A DNA stretch of 64,000 nucleotides. It comes from Tetmemena sp. SeJ-2015. Taxonomy: Eukaryota > Ciliophora > Spirotrichea > Sporadotrichida > Oxytrichidae. Where the stretch lies: NCBI GenBank assembly GCA_027382625.1, contig JAJKFJ010021118.1, forward strand, positions 62,001 through 126,000. Direction: 5' to 3'. Every line of letters starts with the position of its first letter. Within the stretch, counting starts at the first letter, position 1. Below, piece by piece: positions 1-13,309 of this stretch. A program made the position numbers and the translations under genes. A model generated the notes under the pieces. The model had not been told where the DNA came from. It did no database searches and worked only from the letters and a program-made list of their open reading frames with translations.

Positions 1-1
1 T

Positions 2-178
2 AAGATGCTTAAGAAAGTGATAAGTGAAGTATATCAAGGTGGAAACAAGCTTTTCTTAATTGTTTTTATTAAAAATTATATTCCTGTTGCAGGTTTCAAA
101 CTCATTAGACTCAGATGTGATTCATTAACATCTATGCGCATCATAGTGCCTTTCAATTTTGAAAGTGGTGGGAACTGA
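2..178 (+). CDS. 3' end of an unidentified gene (partial)
   Basis: An open frame enters from the left edge and ends at TGA 176-178. It encodes about 58 residues ending in a short hydrophobic/basic stretch. The AT-rich part around 60-95 could be an IES. No domain is recognisable and the rest of the gene lies outside the window. It is called only because the next gene starts a few bases downstream on the same strand; the open frame could be chance. Confidence 0.25.
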   Translation, partial: KMLKKVISEVYQGGNKLFLIVFIKNYIPVAGFKLIRLRCDSLTSMRIIVPFNFESGGN

Positions 179-186
179 TATAAGAG

Positions 187-2025
187 ATGAAATACTTTTC
201 AGAAATACACTTTACGAGGCTTGCTAATCCGATTCTGTTAAGCAAATATTTTAGGCTCAAAATTATCCCTAATCTGCTAATAATCAAATAATAGGTTAAT
301 TAAGACACAAGAAACAAAAAGCCATACTTTTTCAAGATATTGATTTATTTAAAATTGTCATTACTAAAAGATATCAATATTTTAAGCTCTGATGAATTAT
401 AGTTTAACTATAAAATTTTATAGATAAAATATCTTTTTTAATTGATGTTCTCTTTGAGGATGAGTCCTAATTAAAGATAATTATTTTATATGCTAATTCT
501 ACTCTAACCTTGAATAACTAATCATAGAATCTAGAATCCCTATAATCTGCACCTTTTCTAAAGTTGATAAAACCACAAAGGAATAAATCTTAAGATTAGG
601 TGAGGAATTTAAAAGCAAAATCTTCGACTTCTCTCTATTCAGTGTCTCTACTCCTCTCATTTAAAAATATGCTACTTCTTCCTTTCAAAAGAATCAAATA
701 ACTTAAATCAAAGCCAATCTCTACTTGCTTTTGAATCTGTTCTATAATTTAGAGCTCCAAAATTTATTAAGGGAAGGTAAACTTTAGAGTTAAGAAAAGG
801 AAGAGAAGAAGCTACAAATTTAGATTTTAGAGGTGTTCGAAAAAGAAGAAATATTGCTAAATCTGGTTAAGCTCCCTGCAAATTAAGCCAAATCACTTAT
901 CCAACAACCATTTCAGCTACTCAAACACTTGATAAAAGTAAGATTGTAAATTAAATTTAGCTTTATTAAAGGAGTTTCTTAATATGAAGGAGTCAAGCAT
1001 TGAGACAAAGCTTCTTAAAATTGTTTAAGATGGTTTTTCATGCTTCCTTAGTAATGAGTTGCCAGATATCCTTATCGATGCAAACCTAGATAGACACTCT
1101 ATTATCTCAAGATACGCATGCTTTTATAACCATTCTAGCAACTCCTCACGCCTATATACACATCTCTATGACTTATAGGTTTTCAATAGAGTAGATAATA
1201 GTTCTTCAAAATCACTTAGCCAAAGAATCGATAACGACAATCCAGCTAAAGGTAATTAAAAATAAGTTAACAGCTTTTTCTTAGAATTTGCTATTTCTTC
1301 AAGCTATTTGCTTAATCTACTGACTCTTGAGGAATAAGGAAAGAGATGCAGAAAAGAAAGGAGAGTTTAAAACAACTATCATACTATGAGCAAAATTAAT
1401 TTCTTTGAGAAAGAGAGACTATTCTAACTTCAGAGACAAATATATTCTTTGGCAGCCTATGTTAATTATTTAGATCTATGATTTTAATCAGATTAGATGC
1501 TTATATAAATATATACTCTTGTTCTGATTAAAAGTCCTCGTAATTAATCAGGCTTTTATAAAACTCAGGCATTATAATTTTAGCTTATTATAGATGAAAA
1601 TATGTTTAAATATAATTTTACTTTCCTTCTATATTTTTGAAGAGCTCATTTATTATTTATATAGCACATATTAAATGTCTTTAAAAAATACTAGAGAGAA
1701 TAAATTAATTGAGTTTTGGGAGGTTAATATTTTAATTTGAAATAAAAATATTACTATTCTTGCTTAAAGTTTAAATTTGATATATATTACTTTTCCGACC
1801 AAAAGACTTAAATTTTTGGGGCTGGATATCCTAATTAAAACTTCTATTATAATTTAGAGAACAGATCCTCTATTGCAAAAAAATAAAGAAATTGCTGCAT
1901 CTGCCTGTGATATTTATTGGAGAATCTAAGGAAACGAAGATAGGTTTAAAGTATTCCATTCCGGAGATATATCAGATTTAGCCCGACAAGATAATACCTC
2001 ACTCTTGGATCTTAGTAGACTTTGA
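187..2025 (+). CDS. Hypothetical protein, IES-interrupted
   Basis: Unrecognised protein of roughly 470 residues read with TAA/TAG as Gln. Clear coding runs are 464-932, 971-1475 and 1863-2025, the last ending at TGA 2023-2025. A 34-bp insert with TAAA repeats (933/967) and a 391-bp insert with AGATC repeats (1472/1863) separate them, and removing both keeps one frame. A further unresolved insert of length 1 mod 3 is needed between about 330 and 470 to connect the ATG at 187. The sequence is Lys/Leu/Gln-rich and helical-looking. A stretch near 545-575 has a KVDK motif like a GTPase G4 box, but no P-loop is seen, so no function is assigned. Confidence 0.6.
933..966 (+). other. IES, 34 bp, pointer TAAA
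   Basis: Direct repeat TAAA at 933-936 and 967-970. Removing one copy plus the spacer joins the upstream frame to the downstream one (..HLIK|EFLNMKES..). A GT..AG reading of 23 nt does not restore frame. Confidence 0.7.
1472..1862 (+). other. IES, 391 bp, pointer AGATC
   Basis: AGATC at 1472-1476 and 1863-1867. Excision turns a premature TGA into a continuous frame (..VNYLD|PLLQKNKE..). The insert is AT-rich with no coding content. Confidence 0.75.
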
Positions 2026-2550
2026 AAAACCTTAATCTAGAAGTAGGATTAATCCCTGTCGTTTTTAATTTCCTCGTTGTTTTAAAATAAAGAAGATAAT
2101 TTATTTTTTAGCAGTTTGGGATATTGAATTGCTCCTCACTCTCTTCATCTTCAAAATCGGTGTCGGTTTCTTCTTCCTCTTCGATGTTTACATTTTCTTG
2201 CATTTTTGGTTCTTTACCTGACGGAAGCTTTAACATTTGAAATTCATTCTCAAAATATATTTTAGCGTAAAATCAATTAAATTTTTATAGTTTCTAATTT
2301 AAAAAATATAAATCTTTTAAATCTGATTAGCTGATTCAAAGAAATATTTGCTATTTAAAAAGAGGATAAAGTTCTCACTCAAAAGAATTGTTGATTATAT
2401 ATTGATTATTTTAAAAATATAAGTCTTAAATTTGTATTTATTATTCTGAAACTGTTGAAGTTTTGCCTGTCTTGAAACAGGTTTCAGAGGATTTTGATCT
2501 GCAAATGGAGATGTCGTAAATAAGTCAAAATTTTAGATCACCTCTGTCAT
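1999..2550 (-). CDS. Small acidic protein, 3' end unresolved
   Basis: The ATG at 2550 begins a short N-terminal segment (MTEVIQNFDLF..) that stops making sense at about 2450. A 209-bp insert flanked by TGAAA (2238/2447) can be removed to join ..AKLQQFQ|MLKLPSGKE.., followed by a run of Glu/Asp (about 2200-2120). The C-terminus is uncertain: one frame reaches a TGA at 1999-2001, overlapping the tail of the plus-strand gene that ends at 2025. No family is recognised; the acidic composition suggests a small regulatory or nuclear protein, but this is a guess. Confidence 0.4.
2238..2446 (-). other. IES, 209 bp, pointer TGAAA
   Basis: TGAAA repeats at 2238-2242 and 2447-2451. Removal fuses the two coding pieces of the small acidic gene in frame. 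The insert is AT-rich. Confidence 0.6.
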
Positions 2551-2631
2551 TTTAGTAAATTAAATTTTGTGGATTTACGTTTGCGATTTAGCCTTTTTTC
2601 TTCAAATCAAATACAAATAATTTTTGCAGAT

Positions 2632-5539
2632 TTAATCAGAACCAAACTAAAATTAGGAGCAAGCATTACAACAAGTGGCTGAAAAACTTCAGCACCGAAT
2701 CAAAAATATGGCTTCTGTTCAATTTTTTAATATATTTTATTGTAGGAGAATTACACAAGACAACTCTTCAACGCCTAGATTCTCACATAATGATACAGCC
2801 CCTCTCAAACATTGATTACGATGGTAACATGCAAGGATTCATTTACTTTGGCAAATAAATCAGAAAAATACTCTCAGACTCAAAAGCTTTAGAGATCAAG
2901 ACAACTATTTAAACTTATAAGAAGCAAAAAGAAGGTTAAGTTAAAAAAGTTAAGGAATGCTTAACTTACTCATTGCACGATAAAGGTTAATTAATTAAAA
3001 GCCTTGAGTTGAGTCCTTATTTTCCAAGTTGGGAGCTAAAAAAATACATTTTATCTTTTTTCTAATTGTTTAGCTTCTCTTAAGAGGAGTCAAATTTTAT
3101 CATATCATAGTAGTACATATGGTGAACAACGCCGAGGTCAGATTAATTTTAAAGGTGCAGAAGTATTTGAAGAAGGGACTCAGCTTTGATTCACTTCTAG
3201 ATAAGATGACTGACTATGAAGGTTTAGTGCCAGTTTAATTCCAACACTTACAGCTAAATTACCAGATGATGTGGGATACCATAGTGTGGTTTGAAAATTT
3301 GTACTAGCTCTTTACGGCAAATACCTCAGATCAAAATTCTTCTCTTAATTTTAAATTCAATTGTGCTTCTCGCTCATCAACTAAAAGACTACTCAACTGA
3401 TTTACAAAGTCCTTTTTAAACTTCATTCAAAATATGCTTGAATTATAGTATAGGCGATTAGTTTAGAGTAGTCTATTTAGTGAGAAGAAGGAAGTATATT
3501 TAAGACTAGTTGATATGAGCAAGTACCTGAAAGCTGAGGAGATCTCTTCAGCTTATACTGAGAATGTTAGTGATGACTCTGGCTCTGAATCGAGTAAATT
3601 TATTTTTTTCTTAAATGCATTTTTTGAGTGAAGATATTATTTCAGATATCATGGATCCCTTAGAGAGAGAAATTGAAAGACTCAAGACAAAAGAAGGAGT
3701 GGTTGAAGTATATGAAAAGAGTTGGCAGAAGACAGTGAGCATGCACCCTATTTTGAAGCAAGTTGAGTAAATTTACAGTATTCAGACTCAAAATGAACTT
3801 GATCTGTAAAATAACACTTGTGTTTCAGTTAGTAAAAGGCCAAACGGCCAAGTTAATCCTAAGAGCTTTCAAATGATTGAGAAACACTTACTGCCTCTAC
3901 CATTCACTTTCACCCAATACCAGCTTATCTTATAGTTTAACTTTTATACAAAATCTTGAGCCAAGGTATAATAGCTCACCAGATTCAAAAGCGAATCAAA
4001 GCCATATATTTTCAGCACTCAAAGTTAAGCATTATGAACAAAAGATTCTCAGATCTTAAATTATAAATTATTATCCTGAGCTAGTTAATAAAATAGAGGA
4101 TTTTATCTCGAGGCCACTAGTTCATAAAAGTGTAAACGACAAAGCAAGTGGAAATTTTGAGATCTAGACTCTTTCAAATTTCATGAAAAGCCTCTGCTCA
4201 GATCAATTATTATTTAAATAAGGAGGGAATTTTCTTGTTCCTTAAAGTTATTTACCAGCAGGCTTCAAGCCATACTAGTACTTCAACAATATAAAGAAAA
4301 GGAAATAAATTTCGAAAGCAGAGGAAGAAAGTAAAAGAGAGAGATTCTAAAATTTAAGAGTTAGGAATAAAGAAGATTTAAAGTATGTCGACACCTACTC
4401 TCGTTAATTATTCCTCAAGCTTTAAGTGAAGATGCTGATCATTAACTAGCAGCTGCTTCATCAACAAGTAAATGGTGATGAGGTGATAACAGTTCTTGAA
4501 GAGCTTTTCAAAAAGTTTTTTATCCAAAATGATTTGATTACTAAGCACAAACAAGTGATTCGATATGATCCAGTTATACTAGACAGATTTAAGGGAATGG
4601 ATTTGATGTACCTTTAAATAGCCCCAATTATATTTTAGCAGCTTCCATAATCACCAAATTTGGAGCAGACGGTTATGATGGTCTATATATAGCAAAGTAA
4701 ACTTGGATGCTTAGAAATGGAATATAAGCCAACCAACCTAACTTTAAATAAATTTCATAAGTTATGAAATTATTAACTTTGACAGCATTTCTAATTTGAA
4801 GCCGAAGAAAAAATAGTATCTTGGTTTTTTGGAAACAATCTTTAAATATGAGTTTAAGGAAAAAGGATTTTTACTGCATCTTTCCTCTAGAAGTATCCCA
4901 GTCTCTTCTGATTACCAAATTTGGAAGCTCTTGGATAAGATAGGACACTAGGTATTCATATAATTTTATTCTTAAAATTAGTATTGTAAGATATCAACAA
5001 TCTTGCTAAGAAGGATAAGACTCAATAAATTGTTGAAATTAAAGACCACTTTATCGACTTCATTATATTTTGATAGTGAAATAAATCTATAAATTTAATA
5101 GATATTTCATTGAGGCAGATAGCATAAAATCTCACTCAATAGATGAAATAGAGGTGCATCATGTCAGAGTAGAAAAATTAAGCAAGCTTATCAAATAAGC
5201 CACGTCTTTGAAGGAAACCATTTTATTTTTAAGTTGAGTTTCGTCCAGATTTTAGCAGCTGCTATGTTTCTAGACTCAAACAACTTAAAAACTGTCAAGA
5301 CTAAGTTTACACTTTATCAATAAAAATTATGTTTGGAGAATCAGCCAGAGGGAAGCCTCTCAAAAAGACAAAGGAAGAATAAGAAAAAGCAAATGAAGAA
5401 GCAATAAAAGCGCGAGAAGGATATTCAAGAGTTGAAATCTAAGCTGAATTGTTAGTAAGAAATTGAATATTAGATTGAGGAAAGTATTGAAATGCACTCA
5501 GAAAATGAACTTGACGAAAGTGAATCGATTCAATTTTGA
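2632..5539 (+). CDS. Large hypothetical protein, several IESs
   Basis: A series of coding runs in changing frames covers 2632-3120, 3122-3400, 3425-3600, 3635-3945, 3958-4760, 4775-4960, about 4990-5085, 5110-5235 and 5240-5539, ending at TGA 5537-5539. Each break falls in a short AT-rich stretch, as expected of IESs. The start is not resolved; coding-like sequence begins around 2632 without a convincing in-frame ATG. The protein (about 850-900 residues) is charged and helical, with a Lys/Gln-rich coiled-coil tail ending in an acidic peptide (ENELDESESIQF). No domain is recognised. Confidence 0.55.
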
Positions 5540-5835
5540 TTATTTAACACAACTTTATATTCTCTAATATTTATAGCTTTCATTTTAATCCAGAAAATTA
5601 TTATGAAATAAGATTGGCAGTTAGGAGAAATAATGATACTAGATAGATAAATTTGATTGTTGAGGCTATTGCATGACTGGCTCAGAATTTTTCTTATGAT
5701 TGCTGATTGATTAAATGCCCTTATCTATTCTAATTGCTATTTTATAAGTCTTTTCTTAATTTCAAATCATTAAAGATAAAAATAGATCCCTCATTTTTAT
5801 AATGATCTTATTTATTGAAGATATAAATTTAGAAT

Positions 5836-8032
5836 ATGCAAACAACAGCAAGCAGCTTTAGTCCCTCTACCGGCAACTCTCTGGGCGGGGGCGCCACTCT
5901 CCAAATGAGCTTAGAGAGGGCCTTTTTCGGGTTTAATTGGAACCAGCTTGACATTGACTTCTCCCAGGCCATAAGCTCTAATAACTTTGGCATGAATTTT
6001 GGTTCAGAGGAAGTGAGCCATGGTAGCGGAAATCTCTAGAGAATGCGCCTTGACAGCGAGTATGTTTGGGAAGGCGAAGAAATGATGTACGAGGACATTG
6101 TCGCCTCAACCTAGCCACTCAACTATATCCCCAACCATAAAGGAGTGGATGATTTTATTACGCATAGTTTTATCTTATTTGTGCTTAATAGATTTCTAGA
6201 ACTATTTCTCTCAGTATATGAACGACGATGTGGCATTCGATCTAGAGGATGCTACTCAACACATTCAAATGCCTGAGTATGCCACTTCAGGAGTCGCCAC
6301 CAATACTATTGAGCACTAAATAATTTCAAACAACGTGGCTAAGGACTCCTGCGGGAGAAAGCTTGAGAGTGAAGAGGATCAGTGGGGTCTCGACTCCACC
6401 TTCATTTCAAACTTGGACCTAATGAACAACTCAATGAATGCTCCTTACCTCAACGACTTCAATTTTGACATGCTGGAGGGGGATTATGTGGAGGAAAACT
6501 CTAACTTCTTTGATAATTTGACCAACCAGAAGTTAATCTTGGAGAGCTCTATTTCCAGTCGCCAGGATCAACTGCCGCCACAAACCATTCAAAATTAGTT
6601 TGAATGCCAAATAACAGAAGGAAAGGCCTCAAACAAGAGGCTAGTACCAGATTAACACTATATATCTATGCTTTGATTTGTCAAACTTAATGCCTGACAC
6701 GCACTACCATAAGCATTTACAGCCTGACTGTGAAAATTGTGAAGAGAACACTGCTTACTTCTATGAGGAGTAGAAAACTAGTTGCACTCAAAGGCACTAA
6801 CTTCCTCATATGATGAGACCCTCTCACCATCTTGACGGCACGTATGAGGATCTTACTCTCTTTTCTAAGCACGATGATCTCACCCACTATTCAAATCACT
6901 TGCCAGACCTTCAATCATCTCGCTCCAACAGCACTGATCTCTCCTCAGTCGGCTTGCCTGTCGCAATTAATCCCTAGAGAGAGTTTGAGCTACCCTCTAT
7001 CAATAAGAGAGTTAAGATACACAAAATTTCGCTTGCTAAGGCAACAATCTAGAGAAGTTAAGATTAAGGAGGAAATCAAAGCTCAACTTCCCCTTCCAAG
7101 ATTCTTCAAAAGTCCAAAGCAATTAATAAGAACTGATATCAAACTGAACTAAAGTCAACCCTCAAGAAAGCAACTGCACTTTCAACCATCTCAAAGAAAT
7201 TTTCAGTCAAATCTCTTGAGAAAAAGCAAGCCAAGGAACCTCAAAAAGCAAAGTGCCTCAAGAGGGGATCTCTAAATAAGGTATCAGAAACTTCTTAGAC
7301 ACTTAAGAAGTCAGCCTTTGTCGAATCACTCTCCTAATCCTCCCAAACTTCCATTAAGACTCAGAAGAAGTCTCAACTCGCTCAATCTTCAGACGAAGCA
7401 AGAACTCAAGAGCAAACGCCTGATAAATACTACAAGAAGTTCGACTTCTTCTACAAGAGAACTTGCTTCAGACTCATGGCTGAATTTTACAAGCAACTTT
7501 TCGCGCCTTTCTAGAAATCGTGGATCGAACAGAAGAAAAAGTCCAGTATGCCACAACTTTTGCATAGCTTCGCTCATAAGCATTTCGAACCTATCCTCGT
7601 TAAACTCCCCGGTGTTCAGTAATTGGAATTCATCGGCATGCTTATGGCAGTGGTGCATTCTCACAGACACAATAAGGAGGAATTCATGAATGAAAGTAAC
7701 GTTGACTTTAGTCTTGTGAGAGACACCATGTACAAGTATAGCAAGAAGGCTCAAGAAAAGTTCTTCTCAGTCCCTATTTTCGCATATCTCTTCGCCTGGT
7801 TCTCTATCAGCTAAGATTGATATAGTTAAATTTTTAAGAGGGCGTGAAGTTTACTTCCTCAAAGTTCTCCCCTAAAGGTGCAGAGTATCTTCAGAGAATG
7901 AAGAAAGAAATTGAGGAGTTAAAAACTGAGGCCCTTTAGTGGCTAAAGAAGCAGACTACTAACTCAAAGGCTGACCCTAGATGCAACTTATTCCTATAAT
8001 AGCTTCAAGCTAATTTAAGAGGGCAGCAATGA
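5836..8032 (+). CDS. Hypothetical protein, Ser/Asn/Gln-rich with a conserved-looking C-terminal domain
   Basis: The ATG at 5836 opens a Ser/Gly/Asn-rich N-terminus with many acidic and aromatic residues, followed by a basic low-complexity middle and a denser helical region (about 7420-7815, FDFFYKRTCFRLMAEFYKQL..). IESs lie near 6150-6215, near 6660-6690, near 7130 and at 7812-7834. The frame ends at TGA 8030-8032; sequence up to about 8231 still looks partly coding, so the gene may run further. The composition resembles a transcription-associated or structural protein, but no domain can be named. Confidence 0.6.
7812..7834 (+). other. IES, 23 bp, pointer TAAGA
   Basis: TAAGA at 7812-7816 and 7835-7839. 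Removing 23 bp replaces an in-frame TGA with a continuous frame (..SISQ|EGVKFTS..). Confidence 0.7.
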
Positions 8033-8232
8033 TTGCTCTTTGAGCAGGTCCTATCCCTACTCTACTTAACTTTCACATTAACTAAGATCAAAACTTTGAG
8101 TACTATAAGGTCTATCTCAAGTCAAAATAACTTGAGAAAATGACTACGATCTGTTTTTTTAAGGCTTGAAAACACACGTGAAGATTTGGAATCATAAATT
8201 CAATGTAGCCCTCTAGCAGCTGGAAGAATGAG

Positions 8233-8552
8233 CTTTTAAGAATCTTAGCCGAGAATCTTTAGTAGCTCCATTTTTATGTTTCTTTTAATGTTGCGTTGAG
8301 GGAGATGAGTTTTGAGTGAGCACCTAAGAGTGCAGTCTCACTATCCTAGAACATCTGAATTAGGATTCTTAAATATATTCACTAAGTTTTGCCTAATATC
8401 TTTACTCACATCTCCTCTTTATCTAGTCGCTCATTATATTATTAAATCTTAATTCATCTTTCCTTATCCCAGTTATGAATCCTTATTTTGAGTTTGTCTA
8501 TATTTAGGTTTGGTGGGAGTAAAATTTATTTGAAAATAAAGTTTATCTGTTA
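8233..8552. other. Intergenic, no gene recognised
   Basis: AT-rich spacer between two plus-strand genes. No RNA gene, repeat or convincing open frame is seen. Confidence 0.4.
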
Positions 8553-11500
8553 ATGAAACAGTAGATTATAAGCCACAACAGAGGGTAGCAAAGCAGTAGT
8601 TCAGGTAGTGGTGTTGCAGCCGCTTCTTTTAACCATCCAGTGTCTCACTTCAAAACCATGAGTGCAAATTTCGACTATGCGCAGTCTCGGCCTCTGACCA
8701 GTGGGAGATCTTCACAATAGAGCAACCAATCCTCATAGCAGCCACAGGTCAGTAGTTTGAAGAAGTCGCCCTCACTTTCATATTTCAACTCCTACTCTTA
8801 GAATAAAAGAATGGTGGGGAATCCAAGCAGCTAAGTTGCTCCCAGCATGTAAAAAAGCAAGGATACTTTAGTTACTGAGGCCGATTCTTAGCCCAAAACA
8901 TTCCTCAAATAGGAGCTCAAGAATCAAGATCTTAGAAATAAGCAAGCCTTAGAAAGCCATTCATCCGCAAAGGGATCTTGCGGAGGAGCTGCAGGACATC
9001 AATAAAAGAGCAGCAGGTTTCACCAAAGAAACTAAAGTGTTGCGGTTAATTACCCATTAAACAGCATCCTTTTTAGTCCCTAACCTATTTAGTGTTTAAT
9101 AAGCCACTACTTTATTACCTAATGAAAAACAATTAGTCTCTCAAGATGCCAATAACCAAGAGACGCCTATTCAAAACGTAGCTTACGATTTATCATGTTA
9201 TTAGTCAAGCAATCAGCTTCAGGCGCTTAAAAGAGACAACAATTAGGGCTATATGAAATCTTTCTCGCATAGGAATAGTGTCACTGCTCTAGAAGGGTGT
9301 ATTTATTTTTGAATCCGATACTTTTATTATATTTGAAGGAATGTGCATTAACAGCTCTTAAAAATCTGCGGAGAATAAGTCTTCTTAAAATAGAGATGCC
9401 TAATTATAGAACTAGCACTTCTTTGATAACTCTTTCATCTCTATACATCTTTTCTTTTTTGTTTGAAAGCCAAGCTAATTTAATGAACTCGCTTTAAGAA
9501 TTCCTTGCACAAGAAGAAAACATAGAGCATGATAAATTAGGAGGAGTATAGTCAGACAGATTACTAAATATGAAACTTCAGAGGGAAGATATTTCCAAAT
9601 CGGATTTTCTGAAGAGCCAAAGTAATCAGCACAAATTATAGAAAAGGCCCAGCTCGTAGTAGATGCTTAGTAAAAGCAGCGAGAGGCTTTAAAAGATGAA
9701 AAGAGATAAGGAGAACGTGCATCACCATCTTGACAAGGAAATTAAGAAAACTGATATCAAGCAAAGCCTAAACATGCTGCCTTGGGCCAAGAGTGTTGTT
9801 GAGACACCATTTATATAGATGGACTAGAATTCCGCAGCTAATATGGCCATCACCTCACCTCCTAAGTTCTCATCTTATAATAACTCTAGTCAGAAAGTAT
9901 TTAATAAATTTTTAGTATTCCCTTATCGAAGAGGCAGCGTACAGAGTGATATGATATAAGCTGATAATAACGAAATAAAGTCTTTGGAGCTGACAAAGAA
10001 TATATCTCTTGCTTCTCAACTTTTGAAAGGATACTAGAATGGACCACATAGTGAGATAGATGAATTGAAAAATGCGGTTCACTTCCTTCTTAAGGAAAAT
10101 ATCTAGCTCTAAGTTAATTATAATAATTTAGAGCTGAACGAAAAGATTGAAGCAGTAAAGAGAAATGCGGAATCCACAGCTCAAATTCTCTTTGAAAAGA
10201 TGACATACATGCAAAAAGCGCTGAAAGATTTTGGGCTCACTCAAAAGATCCATAGTTGCGATAATTTATATTTATTGGAGATTATATTTTATTGATCTCA
10301 CAAGCAGCACAATACATTTGGAATAGCCTCAAATCCTAAGTCCACACCCATCTACCTACTAAGCAATTAAAGATCTCTAAGCTCAAAAGAGTCTTCCAAG
10401 AATTTCCTAAAGCAAAATTCCTCATCCTCCTCAAAGGTAGCTACAGAATGAAATTCTTTATCAGAAGAAACTTTCGAACTCTTCTACCTAGAGTCCCCGA
10501 GATGAAGATTAGTGCTCTAGAAATCAAGAGTAGATCCTAGCCGAGGTGGATTACTGTCAAGGCAGAGGCTAGTTTATAATTGAGACTCCTGGTCGGTATG
10601 TGCCTGACTTCAGATTAGACTCTGACAACTTACCCACCCTCTAGTAGTGTAATGGCTTACAGTCGCATCGATATTTACAGAGCCAGCAGAATAGCGAAGG
10701 AAGGTAGAAGAATTAGAGGAACACCCAAATTATTAAGGAGAAGATATAAGAAGAGGGAACCAACAAACACTTAAATCCTGATCTGGCAGATTATTTGAAT
10801 TTTTTTGAACTTATTAGATTTTGAAGAGAAGCACTTTATAGCAAGTAACAGAGATAAGTAAAATCCACAAGCCCCTAGAAGCTCTGATAATTGTCCATAT
10901 TTATCTCTATATTAGATTGTTGTGATAAGAAAGGGGAATAAATGTAGATGGATATCGAGCAGCACATTGGAAAGATAAGTGTGAATTTGATGCCTGCCTT
11001 CAACGAGTTATCAAGTGTGATGCTAGATCAGTCGTAGAATCCTAAGAGAAGTAATTTCGACACTAACACCTAGCGACTTTAAATGCATCTCAATCAGCTA
11101 GACAACCCAGACTAAAACTATTGGACTAGAGTACTTACAGAAGGCGCTCACCAGATTGCTCAGTTGCTAGAAGATTTTGACTAGCACCAAAATATGTTGT
11201 TCAATCCCTCACTTGACAAAGATGATAGTCAATATAATTATTTTAGTGAGGAATAAAATTTAAACTTATTTCTAGTCAGAGCTTCATTAGTCTGCTGTCC
11301 AATAAGAATACTCAGAACTTGGATGATCTCAAAAACTTCAACAGTTAGAAGCCTCCAGAGACTTAGATCCAAAACTAAAACCCCTTCTTAAAGTAAAAGC
11401 AAACTCATTATCACTAAGATTCAAACTAGAGAGCAGAGACAATTCCTCCCAAGATAATTAAACAGACTATAAATTAGAAATAAACTGCAGACAGAAAAGA

Positions 11501-11753
11501 ACTGAAGGAGAATGTAAAGTTGCACTAATTGGATATGGTGAGTGACAACTTAAACATCCTTGAGACTGGGAGAAAGAGTTCAGTCTTAGGTTACCCTCAA
11601 GGCTCTTACAGACAATTCAACCCCAACTCAAATAGATTCTGGCTCTCTAAAGAGGGTGATGAAGTCACTCCAACTAGTAAAAATGAGGCCGAAGTGCAAC
11701 CAAGGAGCTCCTTAGTTCCAAAGTTTATAGATAGAAAATTACATGATAACTGA
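8553..11753 (+). CDS. Hypothetical Q/S-rich coiled-coil protein
   Basis: The ATG at 8553 starts a Ser/Gln-rich disordered N-terminus; the frame is followed through IESs to TGA 11751-11753. Well-supported junctions are the 34-bp insert at 9083 (ACCTA) and the 29-bp insert at 11244 (TAGT); other inserts lie near 9290-9495, 10270-10295 and 10800-10950. The middle (about 9960-10260) is a heptad-like helix, rich in Leu/Glu/Lys. The rest is low-complexity with many Gln, most written TAA/TAG. About 950 residues in all. It resembles cytoskeletal or centrosomal linkers in composition only. Confidence 0.6.
9083..9116 (+). other. IES, 34 bp, pointer ACCTA
   Basis: ACCTA at 9083-9087 and 9117-9121. Excision restores frame (..LFSPQP|NEKQLVSQ..). 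Confidence 0.7.
11244..11272 (+). other. IES, 29 bp, pointer TAGT
   Basis: TAGT at 11244-11247 and 11273-11276. Excision joins ..YNYFS|QSFISLL.. in frame. Confidence 0.7.
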
Positions 11754-11870
11754 CTTCTGCAAGAGTTCAGTTTATAACTTAATCTTTAGTTTTATGTTAA
11801 TGAAGAACGAGTCTTAAGATTCCAAATGTTAATTTAATTAAGCTATTAAAGACTAATCTCTAAAAGCGTC

Positions 11871-13095
<1,225 letters not shown>

Positions 13096-13309
13096 TTATT
13101 TCCTTTCGCAATTAATTATCTCAATTTGCTACTATTATCTCCAATTATAATTGCCCTCTTCACTTATTAAAAGGTTTATTTAGATATCGTAAATTAAATT
13201 AGCACAGAGGAGGGAGACAGAGAGAGATATTTAAAAGTATTTTAAGAATAAGCGTATAATAATTATCCTTAATCAGCAAAGATCCCCACACTCCCAAATA
13301 ATTAAATAA

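Noticed and set aside
1646..2236. Long minus-strand frame continuing the acidic gene to 1646
   Set aside because: The plus strand at 1863-2025 encodes a convincing tail for the first gene joined by an AGATC pointer, so most of this minus frame is a shadow.
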